From CAYPHY01 sp964410625 (GTDB lineage: Bacteria > Chloroflexota > Anaerolineae > Promineifilales > Promineifilaceae): a DNA stretch of 64,000 bases. The stretch spans positions 7,539-71,538 of the forward strand of contig CAYPHY010000024.1 of NCBI GenBank assembly GCA_964410625.1, in the 5' to 3' direction. Positions 26,024 to 34,589 of this stretch are shown in pieces. The stretch's first letter is position 1. Every line of letters begins with the position of its first letter. A program made the position numbers and the translations under genes. Below the pieces are notes generated by a model. It ran no database searches and was not told where the DNA came from. It saw only the letters and a program-made list of their open reading frames with translations.

Positions 26024-26080
26024 GGGATGAAAACCTTTGCCTCACTTCATCCTTCATAATTCATCCTTCATCCTTTTATA
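26008..26080. repeat. Type A facing repeat overlapping the aspS stop
   Basis: ATGAGGGATGAAGGATGAGGGATG faces CATCCTTCATAATTCATCCTTCATCC. The left arm encodes the last five residues of AspRS. Confidence 0.85.
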
Positions 26081-26354
26081 AGAAGAAGTCTTTCAGTGCG
26101 GCCGATACGTCGGCGATGATCACATGCCAATCGGCGTCGGGTTCGGGGGTGATATAGAGGTCGTTGCCGACCATCCGCAGTTTGGCAATGCCATAGACGG
26201 GGGCCAATGCCTGGGCGACGGGCGAACCTTCCTCTAACTCAGCGGCCGATTCGTACCACTCCTCCCCCTCTTCGGCCAGCAATAAATTGGTCAGGAAATG
26301 GATTTCACGGCCGTCGTCGCCGGTTTCAACGTCAATTTCGATATATTCGGACAT
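26076..26354 (-). CDS. NifU/Nfu N-terminal domain-like protein
   Basis: A 92-residue acidic protein. Its pattern (N-terminal EIDVETGDDGREIHFLTN, then GSPVAQALAPVYGIAKLRMVGNDLYITPEPDADWH) matches the Nfu_N domain found ahead of NifU-type Fe-S scaffolds (S-P-L-A-x-x-L, G-V, D-F-I-T-V, D-W). The C-terminal CxxC domain that carries the cluster is absent, so this is the N domain alone. Role in Fe-S assembly is inferred from family only. Confidence 0.7.
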   Translation of the reverse strand: MSEYIEIDVETGDDGREIHFLTNLLLAEEGEEWYESAAELEEGSPVAQALAPVYGIAKLRMVGNDLYITPEPDADWHVIIADVSAALKDFFL

Positions 26355-26372
26355 AAGAATATTATAGCCATG

Positions 26373-26445
26373 ATAGGGTATATTGGTATATTGGTGTACT
26401 TGACATAGTTAGACCAATATACCAATATACTACTACACCTTTAAG
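26373..26445. repeat. Type B facing repeat
   Basis: GGGTATATTGGTATATTGGTGTACT faces ACCAATATACCAATATACTACTACACC. It lies between divergent small genes. Confidence 0.8.
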
Positions 26446-26465
26446 AGCAGGAGATTAGGATAACG

Positions 26466-26675
26466 ATGAGAAAACTCTTCAGTTTTATGGCCGGGGCTTT
26501 GTGTGGTTTATTGATTGGCGGGGTAGCGGCTTTGTTGCTGGCGCCGATGTCGGGCGAGGATTTGCGGACAACGGCCGAAAATCGCTGGGAGCTTTCACGT
26601 AGCGAGGCGCGCCGGGCGATGATTGAGCGTCGCCGCCAGTTAGAGGCGGAATTCCTGGCCGACAAGCGGTTGTGA
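26466..26675 (+). CDS. YtxH domain protein
   Basis: A 69-residue membrane protein. LFSFMAGALCGLLIGGVAALLLAPMSGEDLR is the YtxH (gas vesicle/GvpP-related) pattern: one glycine-rich TM helix followed by L-L-x-A-P-x-S-G. An amphipathic Arg/Glu-rich helix follows. Function is unknown; Bacillus YtxH is a general-stress protein. Confidence 0.8.
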   Translation: MRKLFSFMAGALCGLLIGGVAALLLAPMSGEDLRTTAENRWELSRSEARRAMIERRRQLEAEFLADKRL

Positions 26676-26833
26676 TCCCGTCGATCGGCCGCCGGTTTAT
26701 CGCCAGGTCAATAAGCGACGTCGGCTCAAACCGGCTTTTTCATCACGAGTTAAACGTGCTGCGATGTGGCATCATGAACAATGAAAATTCGAGTTAATTC
26801 GCGTAATTCGTTGCTATTTTCAGGACGGCGTCG

Positions 26834-28873
26834 TTATTCAATCTTGACCCAATAATCGGCTGTTCCCTCCACAAAGGGGGTCTGCGGCATCACCACCAGA
26901 ACCCCACCCTCCGGCCCCAGTGTGACGGGCAGTTGCGCCCGGTTTAGTTCGTCCAGTGTCACAGAAGTCACGACCGACGGTTCCCCTTCTTCGATCAGCC
27001 GCACGCTCCACCGTTGTGGCAGTTGCCATTCCGTTTGCACAAAGCCCTCGGCTTGCCAGCGGGGGCTTGTTGTCTGTAGGCCGGTAATTTGTAAATTGCT
27101 GAGGGCAAAACCAATGCTGGAGTTGTCGGCGTCGGTCAGCAACTGGAAGCGCAGGCGCAACGGCCGCCCGGCAAAACGGGCCAGGCTGATTGATTCGTGG
27201 ACCCATTCGTTTGCTTGTCCGGCCGCTTCCGCGCTGCGGCCGCCAAAGGCGGGGCCGAATTCGCCGCTGACGGCTTGTTGGGGATAGAGCAGCGACCAGC
27301 TTTCGCCGCCGTCGGCCGAGGCGGAGAGATAAACGAAGTCCCAATCCGCTTCCAGATCATACCAGGCGTCAAATTCGAGCACGGCGGTTGGCGCGTCATG
27401 CAGATCAATGTCGGCCGTTAACGTGGCGTGGCTGTTGTTTGTCCCTGGCGCGAACCATAGCGGGCCGTTACCTGGGGGCGGGGTGGTGGTCAGATCGGCC
27501 AGCGTATCACCGGCAAAGGTGATGGTTGCCGCGCCGCTGAAGTCGAGGTCAATATAGTGGACGCCAAACTGGTTGGCGGCGGTGGTGGTCTCAAAGGGGA
27601 GTTGCCGCGCCCGGTTCTCCAGAAAGGGGCGGGACAAATCTATTGTCGTATAGCCATAAGCTGTACCCGCTGCCGGATCATCCAGATAGTTGGCGACAGC
27701 CCAATCAGCGGAAAAGGTTTCCAGAGTGAGGTCTGGACGATAACCGGCAAGGACGACGGCGACGGCCGCCAGTCCATTGGCCGGGTGGCGGGTTAGCTCG
27801 GCCAACGCACGCGAGCCAAGCTGCTCCCATAGATAGAGCGTGTAGAGATAGGAGGCGGCATAGTGGGCGTGGACGGCCGCCTCATCATAGTTCCAGCGGT
27901 CCAGGCGAATGCCGGATTGTTGCAGATAGGGGGTTGTTTCGGCCGTGTCCAGCCCGGCGATCTTTTCCGCCAATTGGGAAAGCCCTTCGTTGAGCCACAC
28001 TTCTTCGTTGCGGTCCAAATTCCATTGTATGAGGTGTTGCAGTTCGTGGGCCAGCGTGCCGTAATAGAGATCGCTGCCAACCTCCAGCCGCGACATATTG
28101 AGATAGATCATCTCCCGTTCGTTGGAGGAGAAGAAGAGCGAGGCGGGATACTGGTTGCTCTCGTCAAAGTAGCCCAACTCGACGACATCGGGCGCGCCGA
28201 GGTAGTGGAGGACATGGATATGCTCATCCTGGTCAATGCCGGGGCGTTGTTCCTGGCCGAATGGTTCGTTGAGCAAGCTATAGATGGTGTCGAGTTGCGC
28301 GGCCGCTTCCGCCAACGCCTCACGGTCGGCCGCCAGCCCCACCTCCATCCAAAAATAGGCGTGGGTCGAGACGACAACCAGTTCCGCCTGGCGCGGGCCG
28401 TCTATGGTCATAAAGGATTGGCGTTCGCCCGGCAGAAGGGGAGCGGGGGTAGCCAGCGGCGTTGCTTCTGGCGGGGGCATGGGTGGGGATGGAAAGGAGC
28501 GAAATTGGGCGGCCGTTGCCAGATAGTCACGCCAGGGAAAGGTGGTGGTGAAGAAGCGCGTATAGCCCAGTTCAGCCTGGGGGGGGATGGGGTTTTGTTC
28601 GATGGCGGCCGGCAGGTCGAACGGAGGTGCTTGGGGTGCGGCCGTTGGCGATGTAGCCGGGGCGGTGGTGGATGGTGGCGTACTTGGCGCAACTGCCATA
28701 GTTGCTGTCATCGTTGGCAAACTGGTAAGGGGCGCGGCCGTTGGCGATCCGTCGGGAAGCAGCCAAAACCAGGCCAGACTGGCGGCCAATATCATCACAC
28801 CACTACACATCAGCAGCACGGCACACGCGCCCAACCAACGCCGGAGGCGAGTGGGCTTTTTTGGCTCATTCAT
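26834..28873 (-). CDS. Membrane-anchored zinc metallopeptidase (HELQH) with C-terminal beta domain
   Basis: A 679-residue exported protein. A TM or signal anchor lies at about 13-35, then a Thr/Pro/Ala linker. The catalytic core has YYGTLAHELQHLIQWNLDR near residue 265, with HExxH zinc ligands and a downstream EVWLNEGLSQLAEKI Glu, as in gluzincins; the arrangement resembles the hyicolysin-like M30 or immune inhibitor A-like peptidases. The C-terminal half includes a jelly-roll-like module (WDFVYLSASADGGESWSLL) known from immune inhibitor A/MAM proteins. Substrate unknown. Confidence 0.8.
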   Translation of the reverse strand: MNEPKKPTRLRRWLGACAVLLMCSGVMILAASLAWFWLLPDGSPTAAPLTSLPTMTATMAVAPSTPPSTTAPATSPTAAPQAPPFDLPAAIEQNPIPPQAELGYTRFFTTTFPWRDYLATAAQFRSFPSPPMPPPEATPLATPAPLLPGERQSFMTIDGPRQAELVVVSTHAYFWMEVGLAADREALAEAAAQLDTIYSLLNEPFGQEQRPGIDQDEHIHVLHYLGAPDVVELGYFDESNQYPASLFFSSNEREMIYLNMSRLEVGSDLYYGTLAHELQHLIQWNLDRNEEVWLNEGLSQLAEKIAGLDTAETTPYLQQSGIRLDRWNYDEAAVHAHYAASYLYTLYLWEQLGSRALAELTRHPANGLAAVAVVLAGYRPDLTLETFSADWAVANYLDDPAAGTAYGYTTIDLSRPFLENRARQLPFETTTAANQFGVHYIDLDFSGAATITFAGDTLADLTTTPPPGNGPLWFAPGTNNSHATLTADIDLHDAPTAVLEFDAWYDLEADWDFVYLSASADGGESWSLLYPQQAVSGEFGPAFGGRSAEAAGQANEWVHESISLARFAGRPLRLRFQLLTDADNSSIGFALSNLQITGLQTTSPRWQAEGFVQTEWQLPQRWSVRLIEEGEPSVVTSVTLDELNRAQLPVTLGPEGGVLVVMPQTPFVEGTADYWVKIE

Positions 28874-29049
28874 CGTTAGAGATGATTATCCTGCAAATGC
28901 GGCATAAGTAAACACCGTTATCGTGGTCGGAAGCTGTTAATTTGTTACACTAAGTTGACCCAATTTCCGCTGGAAACGCAACGGAACGGCGCGCGCCGTG
29001 TTTTGATATAGGGATTAAGAGAAACTAAATTAGAGGACTGAAGTGATAC

Positions 29050-30225
29050 ATGAGCGCCATGAAATATGCCCATATCGTAGGCTGGGGTAGCTATTTGCCG
29101 GAACGGGTGATGACCAACGATGAGTTGGCGCAGATGGTGAATACGACTAATGAGTGGATTTTCCAACGCACGGGCATCTTGGAGCGACGCATCGCGGCCG
29201 CGAATGAGACGACGGCTACGCTTGCTTTTGAAGCGGCCGCCCGCGCCCTGGCCGTCGCCGATTTGCACCCCTCACAAGTGGAGTTGGTGATCGTTGCCAC
29301 TTCCACGCCGGAATATATGTTCCCCTCGACTGCTGCGTTGGTGCAGGACTACCTGGGGGCGATTCGCGCCGGGGCGTTTGATCTCAGCGCGGCCTGTTCT
29401 GGTTTTGTTTATGCGCTGAACATGGCTGCCCAGGCCATTGCCAGCGGCTCTGTGCGGAATGCGGTCGTCGTTGGCGCGGAAACGATGTCGCGGGTGATGG
29501 ATTGGCAAGACCGCAGCACCTGTGTGCTGTTTGGCGATGGCGCGGGGGCGGTGGTGTTGAAGGGTTCGAGCATCCCCGGCGGGCTGCTGGCGGCGACGAT
29601 GCGCTCCGATGGCTCTGGCGGGAATTTGCTCAGCCTCCCCGCGCTCTACCAGAACCCTATGCCGATGTTTGGGCCGGAGTTTTCGAGCAACGGCCACCAC
29701 AAAAATACGGTGGACATGAACGGCCGCGAGGTCTATCGTTTTGCTGTCGGCGCGATTGTCTCTTCCGTCAACGATGTCTTGCACAAAGCAGGGCTGACGA
29801 TTGACGATATTTCGCTGATCGTCCCCCACCAGGCGAATATCCGCATCATTGATACGGCGGCCAAGAAGTTGAAGATACCGGCGGAGAAGTTTTATATGAA
29901 TGTGGAGCGGGCGGCGAATACCTCGGCCGCTTCTATTCCGATTGCGTTGTGCGAGGCGGTGGAGCGCGGCCGATTGCAGCCGGATGATAATGTGATGTTC
30001 ATCGGCTTTGGCGGGGGGCTGACCTGGGCCTCGGCCGTTTTGAAGTGGGATGTGACGCCGCCAGAGATCTCCTTCCGCGACCGGGAATGGAAACGGGTGC
30101 GCTATATTGTCGCTCGCGGCCGTTCCCAGGCCCGCCGTATTCGCCGCCGTCTGGAAGCGGCCGTTACCGGTTCGCCCACCCCCAATGCGCGGCTGCGTGA
30201 CGCGGAAAAGCCACCGGAGAATTAG
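29050..30225 (+). CDS. fabH: 3-oxoacyl-ACP synthase III family protein
   Basis: Condensing enzyme of the thiolase fold that starts fatty-acid synthesis from acyl-CoA and malonyl-ACP. The Cys-His-Asn triad is visible: DLSAACSGFVYAL (Cys near 116), IVPHQANIRIID (His near 260) and ERAANTSAASIP (Asn near 293). Length is 391 because of a basic C-terminal extension of about 55 residues after the usual end; the last codons (PPEN and stop) come from type C-like repeat DNA. FabH versus other KAS III-like enzymes cannot be settled from sequence alone. Confidence 0.9.
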   Translation: MSAMKYAHIVGWGSYLPERVMTNDELAQMVNTTNEWIFQRTGILERRIAAANETTATLAFEAAARALAVADLHPSQVELVIVATSTPEYMFPSTAALVQDYLGAIRAGAFDLSAACSGFVYALNMAAQAIASGSVRNAVVVGAETMSRVMDWQDRSTCVLFGDGAGAVVLKGSSIPGGLLAATMRSDGSGGNLLSLPALYQNPMPMFGPEFSSNGHHKNTVDMNGREVYRFAVGAIVSSVNDVLHKAGLTIDDISLIVPHQANIRIIDTAAKKLKIPAEKFYMNVERAANTSAASIPIALCEAVERGRLQPDDNVMFIGFGGGLTWASAVLKWDVTPPEISFRDREWKRVRYIVARGRSQARRIRRRLEAAVTGSPTPNARLRDAEKPPEN

Positions 30226-30252
30226 AGAATCAGACCGCCACCCCGAACTGGA

Positions 30253-30993
30253 TTATCGTTCTGTCGCCCGGATCACCTGTGCCAGCAACCCCGCCTCGTC
30301 AACGACCCCGCTGATGTGGTGGCGACCGTTGATGATGGTGTGGGGGAAGTGGCGAGCGGAGAAGCGCACGGCCGCCTCTGGAAAGGCATCGGCCATGATC
30401 AAAAAGGTACGGATGCGCGGGCAGGCGACGGCGAAGCCGAAGGCGTGTTTGGCAACGATGGCGGCCCCTTCTTCGGCGGCCGTTGCCAGAATTTCGATGG
30501 TGAGGTCTTGCTCTAGCCGCTGCTCAAGCTGGCGCAACTTGATGCGCGTCAGTGGCTCCAACGTCTGTGCCTGGAAGGAAACGACCTGAATGGCGGCGAT
30601 CAGCGATGTCATCTGATACCCTACCGGCAAACCAATTAACCGCACCCCGTAATCCACTCCATTGACTTCAGCCGTGTGTTCCACCCTACCACTCTCCAAT
30701 TCTCTACTTTCTAATCTCCAATCTCCAATCTCCTCTGCCTCCTCCACCCGCCCAAAGACCCCAATCACCGGATAGTAGGGATAGTTCTCGCGCCGGGGAT
30801 GGAGTTGGAAATGGAGCATGGCGAATTCATCGGTCAACGTCCGGCAAAGGCGAACGGCTTCCCGTTCGGCCAGGCTGGCGGCCGGATCGGCCCATAAGGA
30901 GAGGGTGACGGGGGTGGGTAGTCGCTCAAAAAAGGAGGGCAACTCTGCCCAGGTGGCAGCATCGAATGGATTGTCGCTTGGTGAGGGTGTCAT
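30253..30993 (-). CDS. PDO/glutaredoxin-like protein without CxxC, interrupted by repeat-derived segment
   Basis: About 246 residues, start at the ATG at 30993 (MTPSPSDNPFD); no clear ribosome-binding site. The layout resembles protein disulfide oxidoreductases with two thioredoxin folds: LPTPVTLSLWADPAA, YPVIGVFG and VDYGVRLIGLPVGYQM in the first, and a second ending in FPHTIINGRHHISGVVDEAGL. Neither CxxC active site is present; only one Cys (VACPRIRTF) remains at the second site. Residues EEIGDWRLESRELESG, near the middle, are encoded by type C repeat DNA (30681-30736), inserted in frame. Probably redox-inactive; role unknown. Confidence 0.6.
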   Translation of the reverse strand: MTPSPSDNPFDAATWAELPSFFERLPTPVTLSLWADPAASLAEREAVRLCRTLTDEFAMLHFQLHPRRENYPYYPVIGVFGRVEEAEEIGDWRLESRELESGRVEHTAEVNGVDYGVRLIGLPVGYQMTSLIAAIQVVSFQAQTLEPLTRIKLRQLEQRLEQDLTIEILATAAEEGAAIVAKHAFGFAVACPRIRTFLIMADAFPEAAVRFSARHFPHTIINGRHHISGVVDEAGLLAQVIRATER

Positions 30994-31057
30994 ATAGGGG
31001 GATTGTAACCCGTTTTGGTGGTTTGTAGAAGCGGTTTTGGGTGTGGTGAATTTATTT

Positions 31058-31200
31058 AACGCAGAGGTGCAGAGGCGCAGAGGAGACATGGGTGCGCTCT
31101 GTGCTTCTGCGTTTTTCATTTGTGGGACTTACGCATTTTGACACGAATTTTTGCCTTCTATTTTCGTGAAATTCGTGTTATTCGTGTCGAAAAATTATTT
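31058..31200. repeat. Type D repeat and a CGTGAAATTCGTG repeat
   Basis: ACGCAGAGGTGCAGAGGCGCAGAGG faces GCTCTGTGCTTCTGCG, followed by GACACGAATTTTTGCC facing TTCGTGTTATTCGTGTC. They lie upstream of the thioredoxin-fold gene and downstream of the GTPase. Confidence 0.75.
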
Positions 31201-31243
31201 GTTTGCGCAAATCCTCATTTAGTTTAGTCAAGCGAATTGGCAG

Positions 31244-31786
31244 CTAAGAATCAATGGCATCTGCCAGCGACTGGAAGGCCAGGTCTACATTCTCACCCGT
31301 TTTGGCACTGGTCAGCAGGTAGTCGAGATTCAAATCGGCCGCGATTCGCGCCAACTCCGCCTGGTTGGCCGAGGCCTGGCGATAGTGGAGCAGGTCGCTT
31401 TTGTTGCCGATGAGAATAATGGCCGCCTCTGGGCTGCTTTCCCACAACTGGTAGGCGTAGTGTCGCAGCAGGGGCAGACTGTCGGCACGAGATAGATCGC
31501 AAAGGATCAAGGCCCCGGCCGCGCCGCGCAGATAGAGCGTCTCCGAACGGCTGAAATCTTCCCCTCCGGCCAGGTCCCAAACAATCAGGCGCAGTTCATA
31601 CCCGGCTCGCAAAATGGACTTTTGCGAAAGGGTGACACCAATCGTGGTCAGGTACTTCTCATCAAATATGCCGTGGACATAGCGCCGGACGAGGCTGGTT
31701 TTGCCAACGGCAAAGTCGCCTAGCAGGCATATTTTTTTGCGAATAATGGTCGTTGTCGGCGTAAATTCTCTTTCCAATATGTTCAA
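31244..31786 (-). CDS. Ras/Rab-like small GTPase
   Basis: A 180-residue GTPase with all G motifs: G1 LLGDFAVGKTSLVRRY, G2 Thr in KYLTTIGVTL, G3 WDLAGGEDFS, G4 IGNKSDL and G5 TSAKTGENV. The layout is that of eukaryotic-type Rab/Ras proteins found in some Chloroflexota, cyanobacteria and myxobacteria. The catalytic Gln of the DTAGQE motif is Gly (DLAGGE), so intrinsic hydrolysis may be slow. No lipidation Cys at the C-terminus. It is the third gene of a minus-strand cassette with two coiled-coil proteins, so it probably switches that membrane-bound partner. Confidence 0.9.
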   Translation of the reverse strand: MNILEREFTPTTTIIRKKICLLGDFAVGKTSLVRRYVHGIFDEKYLTTIGVTLSQKSILRAGYELRLIVWDLAGGEDFSRSETLYLRGAAGALILCDLSRADSLPLLRHYAYQLWESSPEAAIILIGNKSDLLHYRQASANQAELARIAADLNLDYLLTSAKTGENVDLAFQSLADAIDS

Positions 31787-31836
31787 CGTAGCTCTTGTCC
31801 TTAGAACGCGATTGTTGGTGACTGCGGCAATGGCGT

Positions 31837-33477
31837 CTATGGTGGCCCAACGGCCGCACCCGGTGTGACAATTTCCGGCGGTATCGGACCAGGATTGCTA
31901 ATCCATTCCCCAGGTATCCAACCACGCAGGGGGCGGTCTGGCCCCTGCCAGGTCACTTCCACCCACCAATCAAATGCGGCCACAATCGTCACCGGCGTAT
32001 CGGGCGGAATGGCGACAAAAGGCGTCTCCTGTAGATCAGGGCGGCTCCGCGCCCACACGGGGCGAATGATCAGGATCTCCGGCGTGGGTGTTGGCGTGGT
32101 TGTGGCTAAGGGAGTTGGGGTGGGTGTTGCTGTGGGCAACGTCGTCGCGGTGGGTGATGGCGTATGAGTGGGCGACGCAGTTGATGTTGGCGACGGCGTG
32201 ACTGTTGCGGTTGGCGACAGGGTCATGGTTGCAGTAGGCTGTTGGGTCATCGTCGGTGTTGGCGTGGCGGTGGCAAAAACGACCGGCCAGGCGCTCCAGA
32301 TAAAGTATGAAAGAAAGCACGCGGCGCCGGTCAGAATGAAAAGCGAAGCGGCCCCGCCACCAATTAACCATTTCTGATCGCGGTTGAGCGGCCGTGGCTT
32401 TGCGCCTTCGGCCGTTTCCAGGCTGATTTGCATCAACTCACCGGCCAATTGTTCGACCCGGTGCTGGATTGGTTCTAACGTTCGCGTATCGCCAGCAAAG
32501 GCTTGCAATAACCCACCATGGCGAGCGTGAAGCTGGGTGACGAAACGCCAGAGATGGCCGCGAAAACCGGTGGACTCGATGCCGGTGATGACGACGGCGA
32601 GATAGGCATGGCGGCCGTTCTGCACAATAATGCGCCGGCCGCCATGTTGGATCTCGTCCAACTCATCAAATGTTTCGCTTTGTCCAAATGAGTCGCGCAT
32701 AAAGTCACGAATGGCGGTCAACATCCCGCCAATTTGATCCGACTCCAGCCTATTGGTTCCGGCATGGGCCATCAGCAAGCCGGAGCCGGGTTGGATCAAA
32801 AAGATTTCCTGGACTGTAAAGGATAGTGATTCGCGCAGCGTCAGCTCGGAAGCTGACACCCCGCGCAGCCGGGCCAAAAGACGGCGTAGCGAACCAACTG
32901 GGCCAAAGGTGGAGCGCAACCGGGCATCAATCGTCCGCTGCAACTCGCGCAGTGTCTCGGTGATGAAGCGTTGGGCGGTTTCGCCGATGATTGGGTAGAG
33001 CGCCTCGACCAGCTCTTTGCGCGATTCGCGCATTTGCACCTGCATCGCTTCACCCAAGACGGGGCCGATGCTTTCCACCAGCTCAACGCGGGAGTGGCGG
33101 GTCTGGGCGCGGATCGCCCCGGCCAATACCGGCCCAATTGCCTCGGCCATTTCCTCCGGCGCATCAGCGACACGCCCAGCAATGATCTCGTCTATGGTAT
33201 GGGTGATCCGCGTTTCTAAGGCGCGGCCGTCTGCTTGTAAACGTTCGTCTAATTCATCCAGCGCCTGGAGTATTCGCTGGACGTGTTGATCTTCGCGCAA
33301 GGCCAGGCTTTCTAACTCCGCCCGCATGGCCTGGATTTGCGCCTGTAGATTCTCGCGCTGCTGCTCAAGCTGCCGGATGCGCTCTCGCTCCGGCCCCAGC
33401 AAGATGGCACGGATGGAGGCAAAGGCAGGATCGCTGCTGTGAGCGGCCTGTTCGGCCGCTGAAGTCCCCCGATTCAT
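31837..33477 (-). CDS. Coiled-coil membrane protein with Thr-Pro linker and SH3-like end
   Basis: A 546-residue protein, start at the ATG at 33477, 16 bases after the upstream gene. Residues ~20-200 are coiled coil (RERIRQLEQQRENLQAQIQA). A globular domain follows (LSFTVQEIFLIQPGSGLLMA, GGMLTAIRDFMRDSF), of a type I know from membrane-anchored cyanobacterial and Chloroflexi regulators. A TM helix lies near 370-395, then a ~75-residue Thr/Pro-rich stalk, then a small outside domain resembling bacterial SH3 (FDWWVEVTWQGPDRPLRGWI). It could link an external signal to the adjacent GTPase. Function inferred from context. Confidence 0.7.
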   Translation of the reverse strand: MNRGTSAAEQAAHSSDPAFASIRAILLGPERERIRQLEQQRENLQAQIQAMRAELESLALREDQHVQRILQALDELDERLQADGRALETRITHTIDEIIAGRVADAPEEMAEAIGPVLAGAIRAQTRHSRVELVESIGPVLGEAMQVQMRESRKELVEALYPIIGETAQRFITETLRELQRTIDARLRSTFGPVGSLRRLLARLRGVSASELTLRESLSFTVQEIFLIQPGSGLLMAHAGTNRLESDQIGGMLTAIRDFMRDSFGQSETFDELDEIQHGGRRIIVQNGRHAYLAVVITGIESTGFRGHLWRFVTQLHARHGGLLQAFAGDTRTLEPIQHRVEQLAGELMQISLETAEGAKPRPLNRDQKWLIGGGAASLFILTGAACFLSYFIWSAWPVVFATATPTPTMTQQPTATMTLSPTATVTPSPTSTASPTHTPSPTATTLPTATPTPTPLATTTPTPTPEILIIRPVWARSRPDLQETPFVAIPPDTPVTIVAAFDWWVEVTWQGPDRPLRGWIPGEWISNPGPIPPEIVTPGAAVGPP

Positions 33478-33493
33478 AACAGCTGTGGCCTGG

Positions 33494-34063
33494 CTAAGCT
33501 TTCTTGCTCTTACTCTTGCCGTCGGCCGAGTTGTTGGGGGCAACCATTTGCAAGCGCTGGCCTATATCCTCTAACATCTGCCCCAGGTCGTGACGCGATG
33601 TTTTCTTATCGTCCAGCCAGGCACTGAGCGCCAATAGTTCATCGCGCAGCTCTTCATCCCGTTGGCGGGCTTCTTCTTGGGCGGTATGTAAACGTTCGAC
33701 TAACTCCGTTTGCAACTCATCCAAACGGCCGTCTAATTCTTTGTGTATGGCCTGGAGCCGGTTGCCTAGATCGGCGGCTACGCTGTCAATGCGTTCGCTC
33801 AACGCTCTGGTTTCCTGGTCAATGCGGCCGTTTAGCTCTTTGCGTGCGGCGGCGACTTGTTCGGCCGTTGAACCAGCCAGCGCGTCGGCCCTGCTATTCA
33901 ACGATGCTTTCAGATCGCGCTTGGCAGCCTCGACACGTGAATCCAACTCCGTTAAACGGCGCGAAAGGTCACGAACCTGATTGCCAAATAGGAGATCGCG
34001 CAAGGTTTCCAGATCAGTGCTTCCGCTCGAATCCGGGTTGATAGGGGGACTTTCCTCTGTCAT
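33494..34063 (-). CDS. Coiled-coil protein in GTPase cassette
   Basis: No known family. The 189-residue protein starts at the ATG at 34063 with AAGGAG eight bases upstream. Almost the whole length from residue 20 to 150 is a heptad-rich coiled coil (DLSRRLTELDSRVEAAKRDL), and the C-terminus is Lys-rich (KSKSKKA). No signal peptide or TM. First gene of the cassette, with only 16 bases to the next start, so probably a structural partner of the second protein. Confidence 0.7.
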   Translation of the reverse strand: MTEESPPINPDSSGSTDLETLRDLLFGNQVRDLSRRLTELDSRVEAAKRDLKASLNSRADALAGSTAEQVAAARKELNGRIDQETRALSERIDSVAADLGNRLQAIHKELDGRLDELQTELVERLHTAQEEARQRDEELRDELLALSAWLDDKKTSRHDLGQMLEDIGQRLQMVAPNNSADGKSKSKKA

Positions 34064-34589
34064 CACTGTAACTCCTTGTGAAACAAACTCTGGTTTGGGT
34101 AAGCGGCAACCATGATAGCAGGCATAACCAGGCATCATGTTGCCGTTTAATCCAGGGAAACCACACTCAGAACTCAAGTCTCATGCAGAGACTTCCGTGG
34201 TTTCACCCAATCCGGCCCCCGGAGACAGTATCTCTCCGCAGGATATATATTCAGGGAAGCGGTAACTCACCAGATCATGTAGACCCAGGTAGGTTTCGGC
34301 TCCTGTTTGTCAAATGTGAGACCGGCGCTTTAGGCCATGCCGACGCAGGGATATGGCGACAACCCCATTGGAAGCGAGGACACGTGCTACACTTCCACAT
34401 CTGGGCAGTTAACCAGTTGCTCCCCCGCGTTTTCCCCTATTCTAAGAGAGAATTCTTTCAATGAAAATGACGACCGGCAAATCCACGCAATCAGCAAAAA
34501 ATATTTGATTGAAATAACCTCTGAGGTCTTGAGCTATTATATGGCTGAAGTGTTAGACCTCAGAGGCTCGCATAGCACAATTGCCACTA
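34064..34589. other. Gene-free stretch with an inverted repeat
   Basis: No supported gene. Near 34519-34567, CCTCTGAGGTCT and AGACCTCAGAGG are inverted copies about 24 bases apart. Open frames here start without ribosome-binding sites and show no domain. The upstream part holds the promoter of the coiled-coil/GTPase operon. Confidence 0.5.

Noticed and set aside
31957..32300. Thr-Pro-rich segment as an independent repeat protein
   Set aside because: It is the in-frame stalk of the coiled-coil membrane protein, common in this lineage.
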